Positions 1-12,337 of a stretch of DNA of 64,000 bases are shown here, piece by piece. The notes under the pieces were generated by a model that was given only the letters and a program-made list of their open reading frames with translations, did not search any database and was not told the origin of the DNA. Each line of letters opens with the position of its first letter. The first letter of the stretch is position 1. The translations under genes were made by a program, and so were the position numbers. Source of the DNA: Tiliqua scincoides (taxonomy: Eukaryota; Chordata; Lepidosauria; Squamata; Scincidae); NCBI RefSeq assembly GCF_035046505.1, contig NC_089821.1:98278132-98342131 (forward strand), in the 5' to 3' direction.

Positions 1-25
1 AGTTATCTCTATTCCCGTTTCAAAC

Positions 26-369
26 GTTTCTCAATGTTTGTCCTCCACTGTACCACTTCACGTGATCCACCTATTCGAAGTACCACCAGAAGTAACTGGC
101 AATGACATCATCATCAGCTACTTCTGGGTCAGGAGGCCAGATGCAACACGACAAACACCAGTAAGAGGCTCAGGGTGAATGGGAGGGATTTTTTGAGAGC
201 GGAAAAGCATGCTTTGGTGCTCTGCCCGCTGAGCAAAGCCTCCTAACACTGTTTGTTGTGTCATGTTCCTGGTCTCATCACCAGGTGTTAAGGGTTCAAG
301 TGTCCCATGAGTACCACCAGACACCACTTCAAATGCCACTGGTGGTATCCGTACCACTGGTTGAGAAAC
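26..369. mobile_element. Non-autonomous DNA transposon, family A (hAT-like, TTGAGAAAC ends)
   Basis: It begins GTTTCTCAA and ends TTGAGAAAC. The interior (paired GTGGTAC motifs, AAGTAACTGGCAATGACATC, GAGACCAGGAACATGACAC in reverse) is shared with 47187-47507 (opposite orientation) and partly with 46142-46376. It has no coding capacity. I could not find a clean 8-bp target duplication here, so the hAT assignment rests on the CTCAACCAGTGG-type end. Confidence 0.6.
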
Positions 370-819
370 CCTACTCTATTCTGTTTTCAACCTCTTTGAG
401 CCATCATCACCATCATCCTTTCTTTTTCTAACTTCTTCCCTTTTCTATTTATGCACACATACAGACATGCACCCTTGTACACCAGCAAGGATGCCTCTTC
501 TTCAGCCACATCTTCACACATCTACCACCTACTACATTCTACCAAACATGTTTAAGATTCACCTGTAAGTCTCTAGCTAAAATATGACTGCAGCAGAACT
601 TGCCGGATTGCATAACATCACATTTGCTTATAACAGGAATATTGTTAGGGTGTGAAACTGCATGAGGATAACAGGTGCACCCCAGGACAGCTTATGAGAA
701 AGATCAAAAAGGTTCTTCAGCAGTCTCTACAATATCACAGGAATTCCTGCATGCAGCTCCCAAATCATGCTGTTTAGCCATTGAGAACAAGTCCTTCTGT
801 AATTAGAAACAATGATTTA

Positions 820-998
820 GGGCGCAATCCTAGCCCACTTTCCAGCACTGACATAAGGGCAATGCAGCTCTGAGGTAAGGGAACAAACTTTCCCTTACTT
901 TAAGGAAAACTTCATGTGTGCAATCCAATTGCAGGATGCAGCACACGTTACACTGGCACAACTATACCAGTGTTGGAAAGTTGGTTAGGATTTGGGCC
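820..998. mobile_element. Harbinger-like MITE, 179 bp, TTA target duplication
   Basis: It is flanked by TTA at 817-819 and 999-1001. Inverted ends are GGGCGCAATCCTAgCC and GGTTAGGATTtGGGCC. The interior has CCAGCACTGACATAAGGGCA, an AACAAACTTTCCCTTAC block and TGCAGGATGCAGCACACG, all repeated in the copies near 11.3, 11.6, 23.5, 39.9 and 45.9 kb. A 3-bp TTA/TAA duplication is characteristic of PIF/Harbinger. Confidence 0.8.
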
Positions 999-1169
999 TT
1001 AGACAGTGATGTCCAGACATACCCACACACATATACTCATTTTAGCATGCAATATGAAGTGATATGTTTCTGACTTGATGATCCCTCTCCTACTGTGATA
1101 ACTTATCTGTGGCTGCCATTTTCAATAGCAATTTCAGGTGACAGTTGCCTTAACTGTTATACTATAAAA

Positions 1170-1467
1170 CAGGGGTCTCCAAACTTCGTGGCCAGAGGGC
1201 CGCATCATATATCTGAGTGCAGTGTAGAGAGCCAGAAAAAAAATTTAAATATAAAATTTGTATAAATAAATTAGAGATGGAACTTAGAGGAGTGAATGAG
1301 CTCATTCTGGCCCTTAGAACACCCTCCAGATGCAACCAGAGCAGAGCTCCAATCATGTTCAGCCAAGTGGACCAGAAGCTTTCAGGGGACAAGAGTCTGG
1401 CCGCGAGCCAGATAGAGGCTCGCCGCAGGCTACTTCTGGCCCCCGGACCGGGGTTTGGAGACCCCTG
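1170..1467. mobile_element. hAT MITE with perfect 8-bp duplication CTATAAAA
   Basis: The duplications are at 1162-1169 and 1468-1475. Ends are CAGGGGTCTCCAAAC and GTTTGGAGACCCCTG. The interior shares TTAGAGATGGAACTTA and an A/T-rich block with the 7973 family, so the two are related. Length is 298 bp with no coding capacity. Confidence 0.88.
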
Positions 1468-1795
1468 CTATAAAACATGGTCATGTGAGGCTCTTGAATT
1501 CTGGGGTCATGGGATGGAATGATTAGGCATTGTAGCTGTTTGGGACCCCTGGTGCAGAAGTTGCATGCCACTAAATAGCAGTTTCTGGGGCAGTGTTGTT
1601 GCTATGGGGGTGTGGGATGCACCAGAGGTTCCAAACAGCTACAATGCCAGTGGGGGCGGGACAATGGTACATCACCATGTCCACTACCTGGGCCATTACT
1701 CCGCCCACTGCATGGGAGGAAGTCCATCATAGGGGTGATGCTCTGGCCTCTTGCACTGGGTGACACAAATCCTAGTGAGGCCACTGTTCTGGGTT

Positions 1796-1925
1796 GTGGC
1801 CAACAGCAGGCAAGGATGACTGCTTCTGGACTTCGGAGGCATCTGGTGGACCCTTGTGAGAAAGGGGATGCTGGTCTAGATGGACCTTGAGTCTGATCCA
1901 GGAGAGCTCTTCTTGTATGTTAAAG
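1796..1925 (+). mobile_element. CR1-like LINE, 3' end fragment
   Basis: It contains GGCATCTGGTGGACC, GATGCTGGTCTAGATGGACC and a CTGATCCAGGAGAGCTCTTCTT ending, the hallmark 3' tail of squamate CR1-type LINEs (compare 25345-25598). It is 5' truncated, with no ORF retained. Confidence 0.65.
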
Positions 1926-2407
1926 AAAATGCTCCTATGATGGCACAACCATGGAGGGAAATGGTCTTGCTGTTGCTGATGTCTTTACAGACCCATGTCA
2001 AAAGGTATCCATGACAGTCATGCCATCTGGAATGAGACTGGAATCTCAACAGCAACAGATATGCTATGGGGGGAGGGGCTGGGATGGGGAATTGGAAGAA
2101 TTTTCTGAAGTACAAAATTGAGCGCATGCAATGTGGGAGAACACTGAGAACCTCAAGGGAACATGTGTGCAGTCAGCATACCGAAAGGGTAACAACAACA
2201 ACAACAGTACTAAAACTTGATCATCTGGAAAGAAACTGGCTTAGACTCAAGCCCTCTCTCTCTTTCACACACACTCTGCAGCCCCTCAGTATTATTAATA
2301 TATAACCAGGCAAGTGTAGAACTTGCATGAATTCTTGAGTTGTTACAGCATATTTCACAATTTCCTCTTTTCCATTTGCTTGATCAGACTCTTTTTCCCC
2401 CCCACAG

Positions 2408-2525
2408 GAATGGGCTTGTTTATGTTAAGAACCCTCACTTGGATTTAATGGATGAAGATATTCTTTATCATTTAGACTTGGGGACCAAAACACACAATCT
2501 GCCTGCTATGTTTGGGGATATAAAG
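2408..2525 (+). CDS. UPP2: UPP2, first coding exon inside the window (uridine phosphorylase 2, near N-terminus)
   Basis: UPP2 reversibly cleaves uridine with phosphate to uracil and ribose-1-phosphate in cytosolic pyrimidine salvage. This exon follows a polypyrimidine tract and cag acceptor ending at 2407 and stops at a gtaaca donor at 2526. One base completes a codon begun upstream; the readable peptide starts NGLVYVKNP and runs through LDLMDEDILYHLDLGTKTHN to MFGDIK, matching the vertebrate UPP2 N-terminal region as I recall it. In human UPP2 about 18-20 residues precede this point, so the start codon and first exon(s) should lie upstream, probably outside the window; I could not identify them in 1-2407. 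The ATG at 2340 lies in the intron and is not a start. UPP1 is the main alternative, but the following exon and the neighbour CCDC148 favour UPP2. Confidence 0.93.
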
Positions 2526-3275
2526 GTAACAGAGTCACAGTACTCATCTGCGGCATTTCTAAATGTATTTCGTACCTGCTCATGCTTCTTCTCTTGTCTT
2601 TTAGCCTTACCTTTTATCATAGTGTCTAGCTACAAAGATGACTTAAAGGTCCCAAAGGGACTGAGATAGTAACATTCTGTAAAGCTACTCACAGAGTATG
2701 CTGCAGCTACAGTTGTGGGCAATTACCCTTCCTTTCTTGGTGAAATCAGTAGACTGAAAGAACCAGGTCTCTTTCTGGTAAGCTGAACTAAATTTTTCCC
2801 TGGGGCTGTTGCATTGACTTCAGTTCAGAAACAATCCACTGAAGCCTTTGGCTCATAATGGTCACATTTCCAAGCGCATGTATTTCCTACTTGGAAGGAG
2901 AGGGTGATTTGTATTTCTACAGGTGAGAACCTGGTTCAAAAGGACCTCACACAGTTGTATTTTTAAAAATGCTGTTTTGAAAAGTGTATTTGCTCACGTG
3001 CAAAGCCTTCGCAAACAAATGTCTGGATTTAAAATGGGTGTTTGTCCACAAATATTGGAAAGATTTGTGTGCTGACAATTTTAAGATTTCTCAGTAGGTG
3101 AGAGCGACAAATTCCATTTAGATGTTTGCCCTTTAGTGGTTTGGTGGCACATCAGAGTAGTCTGAAAGATATCAACAATTAAGAATAATCAAGAATAATA
3201 TCAATAATATCATTTCAAGAATATCAAGAATAATCTCTGGAATTATAGGACCAAAGTTAAGTATTATCATAGAGA

Positions 3276-3820
3276 GCAATCTTAAGATTGCACTGGGCCA
3301 GCGCAAGTCCCTTGCACCTGCTCGGGAGGGCTGCAAATGTGCCATAAAGCACGTTTGCACCTCCTTGAATGTCAGCTGGGCCAGCACAAGGATGTGCACC
3401 AGCCCACAGAGGCTGCATTCAGCCTCCGCAATGACAGATGGTGTTAGGTTCACACTGGCCGAGCTTGGCCAGTGCGGGGGTCAGAGGGGCGGGAGGAAGG
3501 TGTTCCAGGGTGGGGGGAGGGTGGGTGGCAAGCGGGCCCATGGGCAGGGAGTGGGCAAGCAGGGAGTGGGACCAGGATCCAGCACTTGTGTCAGTTCCTG
3601 ACCCTGTTCCTGGGCAGCCTGGGCCAGCTCCGGGCTGCTTGGATCTGAGCCACTAGGTGACACAGATACAAGTACCCATTGGGGCTACTGTGGCTCTCTC
3701 TGGGGTAAGGGGAAGCTGTTCCCCTTGCCCCGGGCTGAGCCACTTTCAGCCCCAAACTCATGTTGGATACGGTACAGGCTAGCTGGCCTCCCTGTTCCAG
3801 TGCAAGTTAGGATTGCACTG
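3276..3820. mobile_element. Long GC-rich Harbinger-like element
   Basis: It is bounded by CAATCTTAAGATTGCACTG on the left and GTTAGGATTGCACTG on the right, followed by TTA. The GC-rich interior (ATGTGCCATAAAGCACG, TCCAGGGTGGGGGG blocks, CCTGTTCCAGTGCAAG) is shared with 6045-6593, 12338-12861 and 20620-20780. Open frames here are composition artefacts. Confidence 0.5.
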
Positions 3821-4314
3821 TTAAAGTCCCACTAATTTCTATGGGAAAATAAAACATGTTTACATATTATTCATTGAAATAAATGGAATTTAAAAGTGCT
3901 TTGCTTTAGCCAGAGCGTGTCCTTAGTTTGGCCATACATTTTTCTAGCTCTAATGAAAATATTACTTTGGAACGGCAAGACTGTAACTAAATTTGGGGAA
4001 AGGTACAGAATGAAATATCCTAGAAGATTTGCATTCTTAGTTGCAAGTGTTTACAGACTATAATACTCTGCAGTCCATACAGTGAGTTGCCTCACATTTA
4101 GTATTCTATACTATACAGTATATGCAAAATGTACAGAATTTTTGTGATGTAAAACAGGTTCACGTTTAAAGCTCATGCCATTTGTGACTGCAGTGGTCAT
4201 GTGGGAAAGTTGTAGTTACATGTTGATTAGTTGCCTTTTAGTTTCAGTAGTCAGTGGGTTGTGTTTTTTTTTGAAAGGTGTTTGGTGACATTTTTGCTCC
4301 TATTTGCATCCCCT

Positions 4315-4352
<38 letters not shown>

Positions 4353-4381
4353 TCACACACACACACACACACACACACACA
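4315..4381. repeat. Compound (TG)n-TCT-(CA)n microsatellite
   Basis: About 16 TG units run straight into TCT and about 14 CA units, making a near-perfect self-complementary tract of about 65 bases inside a UPP2 intron. Confidence 0.95.
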
Positions 4382-5179
4382 ATGTGCAATTATCTGTCAA
4401 TGGATACTATTGAAAGAATATATTAGATCACATACTACTTCGGCATCATGTTCTGTTATCTAAAGAAGATAGTTTAAATTCAACACCCACATTACAGAGA
4501 TATTCTGGATTTATGCTAGTTGAGAGTGAAGATTACTTTATATGAGGTATTTGGTCAAGGTGCAATACCCATGTAAAAAATGTGGTCATTTCACATCTGA
4601 TATGAAATAAATATGCAGGTATGTTTTGCCGTTAAAAAGATAGGTGGCATTCCATGGACAATGTAGACAGAATTAGGCCTATGAAAAACCAAACCTTTTT
4701 GGTATGTAACCTTGCATCTCTTCCTGCTGCTGCCCTCTCTCTGATGGTATATTAAATCAAAATCCATGACATCATCCCCACTCCCACCATTTCATTGGCT
4801 ACCACTTGGAGGTGGAAAAACTCTGTGATGGCATCAGATCATGTATTTTGTTCTAGTAGATGTGAGGAGAGGAGATCCACCTGCAGTAAGAAGCACCAGA
4901 AAAAAGTATCCTGTTCAGGCTTCAGAGTTTATGATGAAAATAAGAATTAAGAAGATTGAACATTTTGTTCTTCTAAATCAAAATATACTGGTGTATTTTG
5001 AAATCCACCAGGTTTCTTCTGCCACTGAGGTAAAAATGTATGTCCTTAGTGCTGCTTGCCACCTTGCATAAATGGGTCAGGTAGTCAATTTCCTCAATCT
5101 TCCAGATCTCGCCTGGTACAAAAGCAGTTCACCATCTTATCACCAATGTAAACCAAGTCTCTGTTGCTATGGCTAATAA

Positions 5180-5446
<267 letters not shown>

Positions 5447-6044
5447 TAATATTTCATGCAAATCTAGTGCGCGTGAGAGAAGCTGGAATTGAAAGCCTTT
5501 ATGATCAAGGGACTTCATAAAAAGCAACAATGCAGCCAGTATGGCACGAGGAAGAGCAGCTTTCTTAGGAAGCATTCTTGTCTAGATGCCCTCTCAGTGC
5601 CTTAGGCTTGACTGAAAAGCAGCAACTTTCTGAGCAAGAAGCATTTTCAGTCTTTATGCTCTTCGCTATTTCTCTGGTGCTGTCAGCAAGAATGCCTGGG
5701 GGCACATCCTCTAATCTCAGTATATCCCTGATGTGCTAAACCAGAAATCTGGGAAATATAACAAAGTGGCTGGCTTGAAAACGCAGATCCCCGTCTTTCC
5801 AGGCTTATAGTGCAACTCCTGCTAGGAAGATTGTCTGGGCCAGAGTGGTTCTGAATTCCCCCTGATCACAGTTTGGGTTGGATGAAGCAGCTGGAGAAGC
5901 ACTGCTGAATAGAATCAGAGGCATATGTGGATTGGGGTTTGTTCTTTCAAATATGGCTATACAGAAGTGTTTGAAGGTTCCATATCTTTGTTGTAGCATT
6001 TTTTGCATTATATCATTGTTTTCATTTGCAGCTAAAATTGCTTC

Positions 6045-6593
6045 CCCTTACCCCGGGGAGAGCCACTGCAGCTTCAATGGGACTATTTGGAACTGTGTCA
6101 TCTCCGGAGGTAGCACACATCTGAGCAGCCCAAGACTGGCCCAGGCTACCTGGGAATGGGTTTAGGATCCGGCATAACCACCAGATCCTGTCCCTGCCTC
6201 CTGCACCCCACCCACCCACAGTCCCACCAGGCTGGGCCAACACAAGGCTCTGGGGTGTGCGGGGAAGAGGCAGGAGGGAGGCGTTCCTGGGCAGGGGGAG
6301 GGTGGGCAGTGGGCAGCCCCGGGGGCAGGTGGGTAGGGAGCGAGAGGCGAGGCTGTTCCCATGGACCCCTGTTCTCATGGAGCTCAGAGCGGCTTCAAGC
6401 CACTCCACTCTCCTTGGACTTGTGCCACCTCAGGAGGTGGTGCAAATCCGAGGATACCCATGGGGCAAAGGCCCCTTACCCGGGAAAAGTTACCCCTTGC
6501 CTCTGGCTGAGCCGCTTTGAGCCCCTATCCTGTGTTGAATACAGCACAAGCCTCTTGGCTTGCCTGTTCCAGCACAGGGTAGAATTGCGCCCT
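6045..6593. mobile_element. Long GC-rich Harbinger-like element (left end unclear)
   Basis: The right end reads GTAGAATTGCGCCC followed by TTA. The interior (CCCCTTACCCCGGG, TTGAATACAGCACAAG, GCCTGTTCCAGCAC) matches 3276-3820 and 20620-20780. The left end is an estimate. It lies in a UPP2 intron. Confidence 0.45.
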
Positions 6594-6729
6594 TAGGCAC
6601 TCTCGTGATGACGATGGGCTAGAGCAAAGAACTTGCGCCGGCCTATCTGCCCCTTAGGATTGCACCCTTAATGTCCCATGAAACAGATCAGAATCTGAGG
6701 CCTAAATCTGTTAAGTGAATTGTCCAACA

Positions 6730-6819
6730 GTGCAATCCTATGTGTGTCTACCTAGAAGTAAGTCTCACTTAGGTCAATGGAACTTAATCCCAGGTAACTT
6801 TGTATAGGATTGCAACCCA
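6730..6819. mobile_element. Short palindromic MITE of the 90-bp AGTAAG family
   Basis: Ends are GTGCAATCCTA and TAGGATTGCAAC. The centre AGAAGTAAGTCTCACTTAGG... is a diverged version of the inverted AGTAAGCCCCATTGA / AATGGGACTTACT core seen at 37760, 50265 and 50358. Confidence 0.55.
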
Positions 6820-7972
6820 TGACCTATTTCTCCTGCATTCTTGCAAATTACTGATTCCTATGACAGTACATTCCTTTTATAACTAATTTACCAGCAATTT
6901 CCCCTCCTTTCCCTTCAGACACTTCGCAAGCAGTTATTGCTAGTCCAAGCTTTCAGGCATTTGAAAATGCTACATGTTTTAAACTTTAATACGCCAAGTG
7001 AAAAATTGCCATGGCTTGTCCTAGCTGTTTCTATAAATTATTTCCCTGCTCTTCTGATATGCGGAATGTAACAGTTGTGCTGGCCTGCCTAGGAAATTCC
7101 TTACCTGCATCTCTGCTAGACAAGTGAGACTAAAGATTAATAGTCCAGAAACACAAAATCTGGATCCCATGTAAATCAAAGCACTGTTTGGTTGTGCCAT
7201 TAAATAGAAACTGGATCAGCCTCAAAGACTACAGTTTCTATCACTCTTCTCTTTCAATCATGTCATATGTCTTGGGCTGTCACATCCTGACTTTGAAAGG
7301 GCCCTTGTAATTTTCTTATAAACAGAGGAAACACGTTTTTGTTTAGGTCAGCAGTCTTGAAGTTCAACATATAGAAGCACTTCCTTCCCTGCTTAAGCTA
7401 TGGCAGGTACTGGAAAATGCTTCAATTCACCTTTGAGTGCTGTGCAGTTCACAAACGACTTAAGATGTTCTTTGCTTGCAGCATAACAGGCAAGGAAATG
7501 TCAGCCAAGTTACACATTAGTCAACCCAGCTTGCATGGCTTCTGGGTTACAAGGTTCTTGGGAAGTCTGGGGTAGTGAGTGACTAAGGGTGTGGTCCTGC
7601 ACATGGCACCCGCTTAGGTAGCAAGGTGCAGCACAGCTCCTGCAGGGATCTCTTTTAATTCTCAGTATCTGCTACATTCACTGCACCACTCCTCTTCCTC
7701 CAACTGCTTCTGCTGCACTAGCCTGGCCACCAGACCTTAGGGAAGGGCCAACTAATGGATAATGATTTTAACTCACCAAGGGCTCAGCTGCAACAGAATG
7801 ACCCTTCGAAGTCAATGCACACAAAGAAGGCAGCTGGTGGAGGAGGGGAGGCTTATTATAATAAGGCTCCAATGGGTGGTAAGCATGGGATGTACCCTCA
7901 CATTGTGTGCTGCTGTAAGGCATGAAGACAGTTGCTGAAATTTTGGCACATGCTCAATTTGTGATTTTAGGC

Positions 7973-8430
7973 CAGGGGTGCCCAAACCCCAGCCCGGGGG
8001 CCACTTGTGGCCCTCAGGGGCTCCCAATCAGGCCCTCGGGGAGCCCCCAGTCTCCAATGAGTCTCTGGCCCTCCAGAGACTTGCTGGAGCCCGTGCTGGC
8101 CCGACGCAACTGTTCTCAGCAAGAGGACAACTATTTGACCTCTCACCTGAGCTGTGGGATGAGGGCTCCCTCCACTACTTGCTGTTTCACATCTGTGATG
8201 CAGCACTGGCAGCGAAGGAAGCAAAGTGGCCTTGCTTTTTGCAAAGCCTTTTATAGGCTTTGAGCTATCGCAAGACCTTCATTCATTCATATCAGTTCCA
8301 TCTCTAATATATTTATTTATGTAAATTTATTCAAATTTTAATGGTAAATTAATTCTTTTTTTTTCCTGGCCCCTGACACAGTGTCAGAGAGATGATGTGG
8401 CCCTCCTGCCAAAATGTTTGGACACCCCTG
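7973..8430. mobile_element. hAT MITE, 458 bp, perfect 8-bp duplication TTTTAGGC
   Basis: The duplications are at 7965-7972 and 8431-8438. Ends are CAGGGGTGCCCAAAC and GTTTGGACACCCCTG. Interior landmarks are GGGGGCCACTTGTGGCC, TTCATTCATTCATATCAGTT and AGAGAGATGATGTGGCC. The same family occurs at 22704-23131 (same orientation) and as the arms of 36564-39264 (opposite orientation). The short ORFs inside are not genes. Confidence 0.93.
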
Positions 8431-8439
8431 TTTTAGGCA

Positions 8440-8590
8440 GACAATTGTTCTTTGTGCCTCAGCTCTCCAACCTGCAATATGGGAAGGGTAATCCTGGCCT
8501 ACCTTAGAGGGTTGTAGCAAAACATACTGAGCTAATGAATGTCTTGAACACCCTAAAGTGCCCTATAAATGGTGAGAATTATGAATGATG
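8440..8590 (+). repeat. MIR-like SINE fragment, sense
   Basis: The series TGTGCCTCAGCTCTCC, ATGGGAAGGGTAATCCTGGC, CTACCTTAGAGGGTTGTAG and AGTGCCCTATAAATGGTGAG follows the order and spacing of the MIR/Ther1 3' half. It is strongly diverged, hence ancient. Confidence 0.6.
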
Positions 8591-9254
8591 ATTTATGCAA
8601 GGCTTGCCTATGTCTCTGAGGAGATCAGCCCCACTAGATGATATCCGTGTGCGCCGGTGCTCTCATAGTCATCTGTTCAGTTTTTTTACTGCTGTATGCT
8701 GACTTGATGGGAAGGAAAGAGCTGAAATATTTGCCAGTCAACTTCAGATTTGCATTGTGTTCATTTGAATAGAACTGATTTGATAGATCCCTACGGTGCA
8801 CATTCAAATTTGAGCATTGTCAAAAGGAAGCAAGCACTCCCGTTTATAGTCTGACAATTGACATGTTCAGCATATTTCAAGGCCAACACACTTCGTGTTG
8901 AATTCAAGGTCAGTGCAATGCACAGAAGAGAATCCCCATTTCATATAAGCTTGGATTATTTTAAACACTTAAGGCACGGTCCTACTGAGCAGAAGACCAT
9001 GTAAGTCCCACTGATACTAATTAAGCATTTGTTTAACTCTCTTTCATGGAAACCAATGGGACTGAAGTGTGCTTGATTTAGATTGCATTATGCCCCCAGT
9101 TTTCTGAATGTCTTGAGACTCAGGGTAAAGTCACTCTTTTTAAAAATTATTATTTTTATTATTATATTATTATTTCATCTAATCTAAATGTTTGATTAAC
9201 TGGAAGGTATCAAATATGCATGTATAGTTTTCTCATTTTGTTGCATTTGCTGGT

Positions 9255-9410
9255 GACACTGACTGCAGTGAGGGAGAGCTAAGTTCAGCTGATTTCAAAT
9301 GTTATATCAGTTCACATGCATTATCTTAATGTAATCCATACAACAACCCTTTAATGGAAGTACAGTATATCCCCATGTTGCAGTTGAGGAGTGGAGGTTG
9401 CTGGGAAGAC
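9255..9410 (-). repeat. MIR-like SINE fragment, antisense
   Basis: TAATGTAATCCATACAACAACCC, ATCCCCATGTTGCAGTTGAGG and adjacent bases fit MIR read in the usual 'tcctcacaacaaccct ... attttacagatgagg' pattern. It is degraded. Confidence 0.5.
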
Positions 9411-9577
9411 TTTTCCGTGCAAAGGCTTCCATGCAAACCACGATCTGAAGCAGAGCCTCACATGTAGATATTGTTGAAGAGGCTCATCATTCATAGTTGA
9501 ATGTGTTTAACTTTGCCTGGATTGTGGCCCTTTGGTTGCACACATTTTACATTTACATGGATTGATTTTTCTTCTAA

Positions 9578-9928
<351 letters not shown>

Positions 9929-10121
9929 TAATATCAGTCTGAAAACACAGGACCTGATGTCCTTTTTAGATTAAAGTCATTTGAAGTAGATTTTCCCCTA
10001 GCTCTCCAAAAGACCGACATATATGAGTGATTGCCACGAAGAAATGTTTATCGGTATCATGTTGTGAAATAATGTTTGGCAGTAATGCACAAAAATGCTC
10101 TTCAAAATGTAGACTCCTTTA

Positions 10122-10122
<1 letters not shown>

Positions 10123-10170
<48 letters not shown>
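10123..10170. repeat. (TG)n microsatellite
   Basis: About 23 uninterrupted TG units in a UPP2 intron, 360 bases after exon 3. Confidence 0.97.
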
Positions 10171-10172
<2 letters not shown>

Positions 10173-11315
10173 CATTCATTCAGCAGCAACTACTGTACTA
10201 TGTTAACTTAATCTGGAGGGAAAAGAGGTGAGGGAAGAATGCCATAAACATCCAAAGAAATACCCTAACTGGAATGAGTTTGTATAAGAAAAATAGCTGA
10301 CTCAATGATCCAGTTCAGACACAGGCAAGAGATTTTATTAGGCATTTGAAATCCATAGATTCCAATGAGTGCTTGGCTTGTTGGGTTGGGACTAGGCTCT
10401 GCTCTAAATTTTACTCATAAGAACTTCTGTTGAGGGCTCCCATTTGTACAACTGAACACATGGAGGGCTCTCTAGTGCATTTGAGAACCCTGCAAAATTC
10501 CAATGAAAGCATGAACTTTGTGGGCAGAGTCAGTGGCTCTCCCACATTAATAATTATCCACAGAACACCTTTACAGTTCTTTCATCCACAGAAAGTTTAT
10601 CTGAATGAGATCCCGAATAATATGTCAATTAAAAAGCTAATACATTACTATCAAAGTAATGGCCCATGACACCTTATAACTTGACAGTTGTTCTCTAATG
10701 TATACCAAAGCTGCTTGAGTAGGAGAAAAATGACAGATAATATAATCATTCTTGAAAGCTTCTCTAACCTATACTGGTTGCTCCACAGTTTTGGGTCTAT
10801 TGTATGTCTGAGTGGTTAAAAATATACAGCCTTGGTATATATTTTTAAGGTGAAAAAGTTATACTTTAGCTTACGAGCAAATTCTGTGCATACATCTAAG
10901 CCCAATTTTTGCACTGGGATAATAATTCAAACCTTGTAAGCTTGCTTTCATGCACAAAGCCCAGGTATGCAACTCTTCTCGGATAATAATCTTCAATCAG
11001 TGGCATACAGCATTGACCAGTTTTGTCAATTCCCATAAATAATAATTACAGTAATTATTAGCTGTAATTAAAACTAGTACGGTTTATAGAGAGTGAGAAA
11101 CAGAAGTGGATACACAATAACTGATGGTGGTATTCTGTTAGTGATATCAACTACTTTACTGCAGTGTTTCCTCTGATTTAGGCCTTAAATGAAGCTTAAA
11201 TTTAGGCATTTAAATTAAACAAATAAATCCCCCCCCCCCAAAAAAAAACCAGATTGATGTGCAATAAATTAAAATTGGAACCAAATATCTAAATTCCAGG
11301 TTTATAAAAACTTAA

Positions 11316-11476
11316 GGCCCAATGTATTCCAATTCTATGCCAGTGGGGTATGCACTCTATCCTGTGATGGAGAGACAGTCACAGAGGCTTCCTCAAGGTA
11401 TGGGACCATTTGTTCCTTTACCTTGGTGCTGCACTGCGACTGCACAGGTGCTGGAAAGTTGGATAAGATTGGGCCC
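11316..11476. mobile_element. Harbinger-like MITE, degraded
   Basis: Left end GGCCCAATG after TAA; right end GTTGGATAAGATTGGGCC. The interior CAGGTGCTGGAAAGTTGG matches the 820-998 family. Confidence 0.6.
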
Positions 11477-11584
11477 TCAGTCATCAGAATACAGTAGGTG
11501 GCACCTCTCACATGCAAGGCACATAGAACACAATCCTATGCATGTTACACAGAATTAAGCCTTTTTGAGTTCCATGGGGACTTA

Positions 11585-11769
11585 TAGTTCAATCCTAACC
11601 AACATTCCAGCACTGGTGCAGCCCCTTTTTGTAAGATGATGTTTGTAAGAGAACAAACATTCCATTACCTTAAGGAGGCCTCAGTGACTGTCCCCACCAC
11701 CACAGGATGCAGCACACGCCCTGTTGGCATGGCTGCATCAGCGCTGGAAAATTAGTTAGGTTTGGGCTG
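11585..11769. mobile_element. Harbinger-like MITE, 185 bp, TTA duplication
   Basis: TTA at 11582-11584 and 11770-11772. Ends are TAGTTCAATCCTAACC and GTTAGGTTTGGGCTG. The interior has CCAGCACTGGTGCAG and AACAAACATTCCATTACC. It lies upstream of UPP2 exon 4. Confidence 0.75.
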
Positions 11770-11946
11770 TTACTCCCACATAGGCACGTATCAGGTTGCA
11801 GCCTTATATGTCTGTTCAGCCTTTGTGTGAACTCAAGTATTTTATTACATTTCTGATCACTCAGATAAAGTGCAGTAGAATGTATCATCATGGACTGAAT
11901 GGTATTGTGCAGTACTTGATTTCACCACTATACTCTCTATTTTCAG

Positions 11947-12156
11947 GGATTGAACCTGGATCTGTTGTGATAACAGACACTGCAGTGGATTCATTTTTCA
12001 AGCCTCAGTTTGAGCAGGTGATACTGGACAATGTGGTAGTACGAAGCACTGAGCTTGATCAAGACCTCACTGAGGAACTGCTAGAATGTAGCAGAGAGAT
12101 CAAGCATTTTCCAGTACTTGTTGGCCATACAATGTGCACTGATGATTTTTATGAAG
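11947..12156 (+). CDS. UPP2: UPP2, fourth exon in window
   Basis: A tttcag acceptor (to 11946) and gtgagt donor (12157) bound 210 bases. The first two bases complete Gly, giving GLG-IEPGSVVITDTAVDSFF across the junction, the conserved strand-turn that follows the GTSGG phosphate loop. The rest, KPQFEQVILDNVVVRSTELD and HFPVLVGHTMCTDDFYE, matches the UPP2 central region. The final base starts the Gly of the next exon's GQGRLDG. A Harbinger-like MITE (11585-11769) ends about 180 bases upstream, and a degraded tRNA-type SINE lies about 80 bases downstream; neither touches the splice sites. Confidence 0.95.
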
Positions 12157-12235
12157 GTGAGTGGGGCTGGTTATAATCCATGATGCTTTTTTTTAAACTC
12201 CTAAACACAAGAATTAATCTGAAAATATTATCTGT

Positions 12236-12335
12236 CATGAACTTTGAAGCTGCCTTCTGTCAAGTCAGACCATTGCCTCAACTAGGTTAATATTGTCTAT
12301 ACTGACTGGCAGCAGTGGGGTTGTCAGGGATTGAT
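12236..12335 (-). repeat. tRNA-derived squamate SINE fragment, antisense
   Basis: GAAGCTGCCTTCTGTCAAGTCAGACC, ATATTGTCTATACTGACTGGC and CAGGGATTGATCCATGAACC correspond in reverse to a common squamate SINE whose head reads like a tRNA B box (GGTTCAATCCCTG). Its 3' end in sense occurs at 25222-25277. Confidence 0.6.
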
Positions 12336-12337
12336 CC

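Noticed and set aside
2340-2669. ATG at 2340 as the UPP2 start
   Set aside because: The codons before 2408 match a polypyrimidine acceptor tract and those after 2525 are intronic; neither resembles UPP2.
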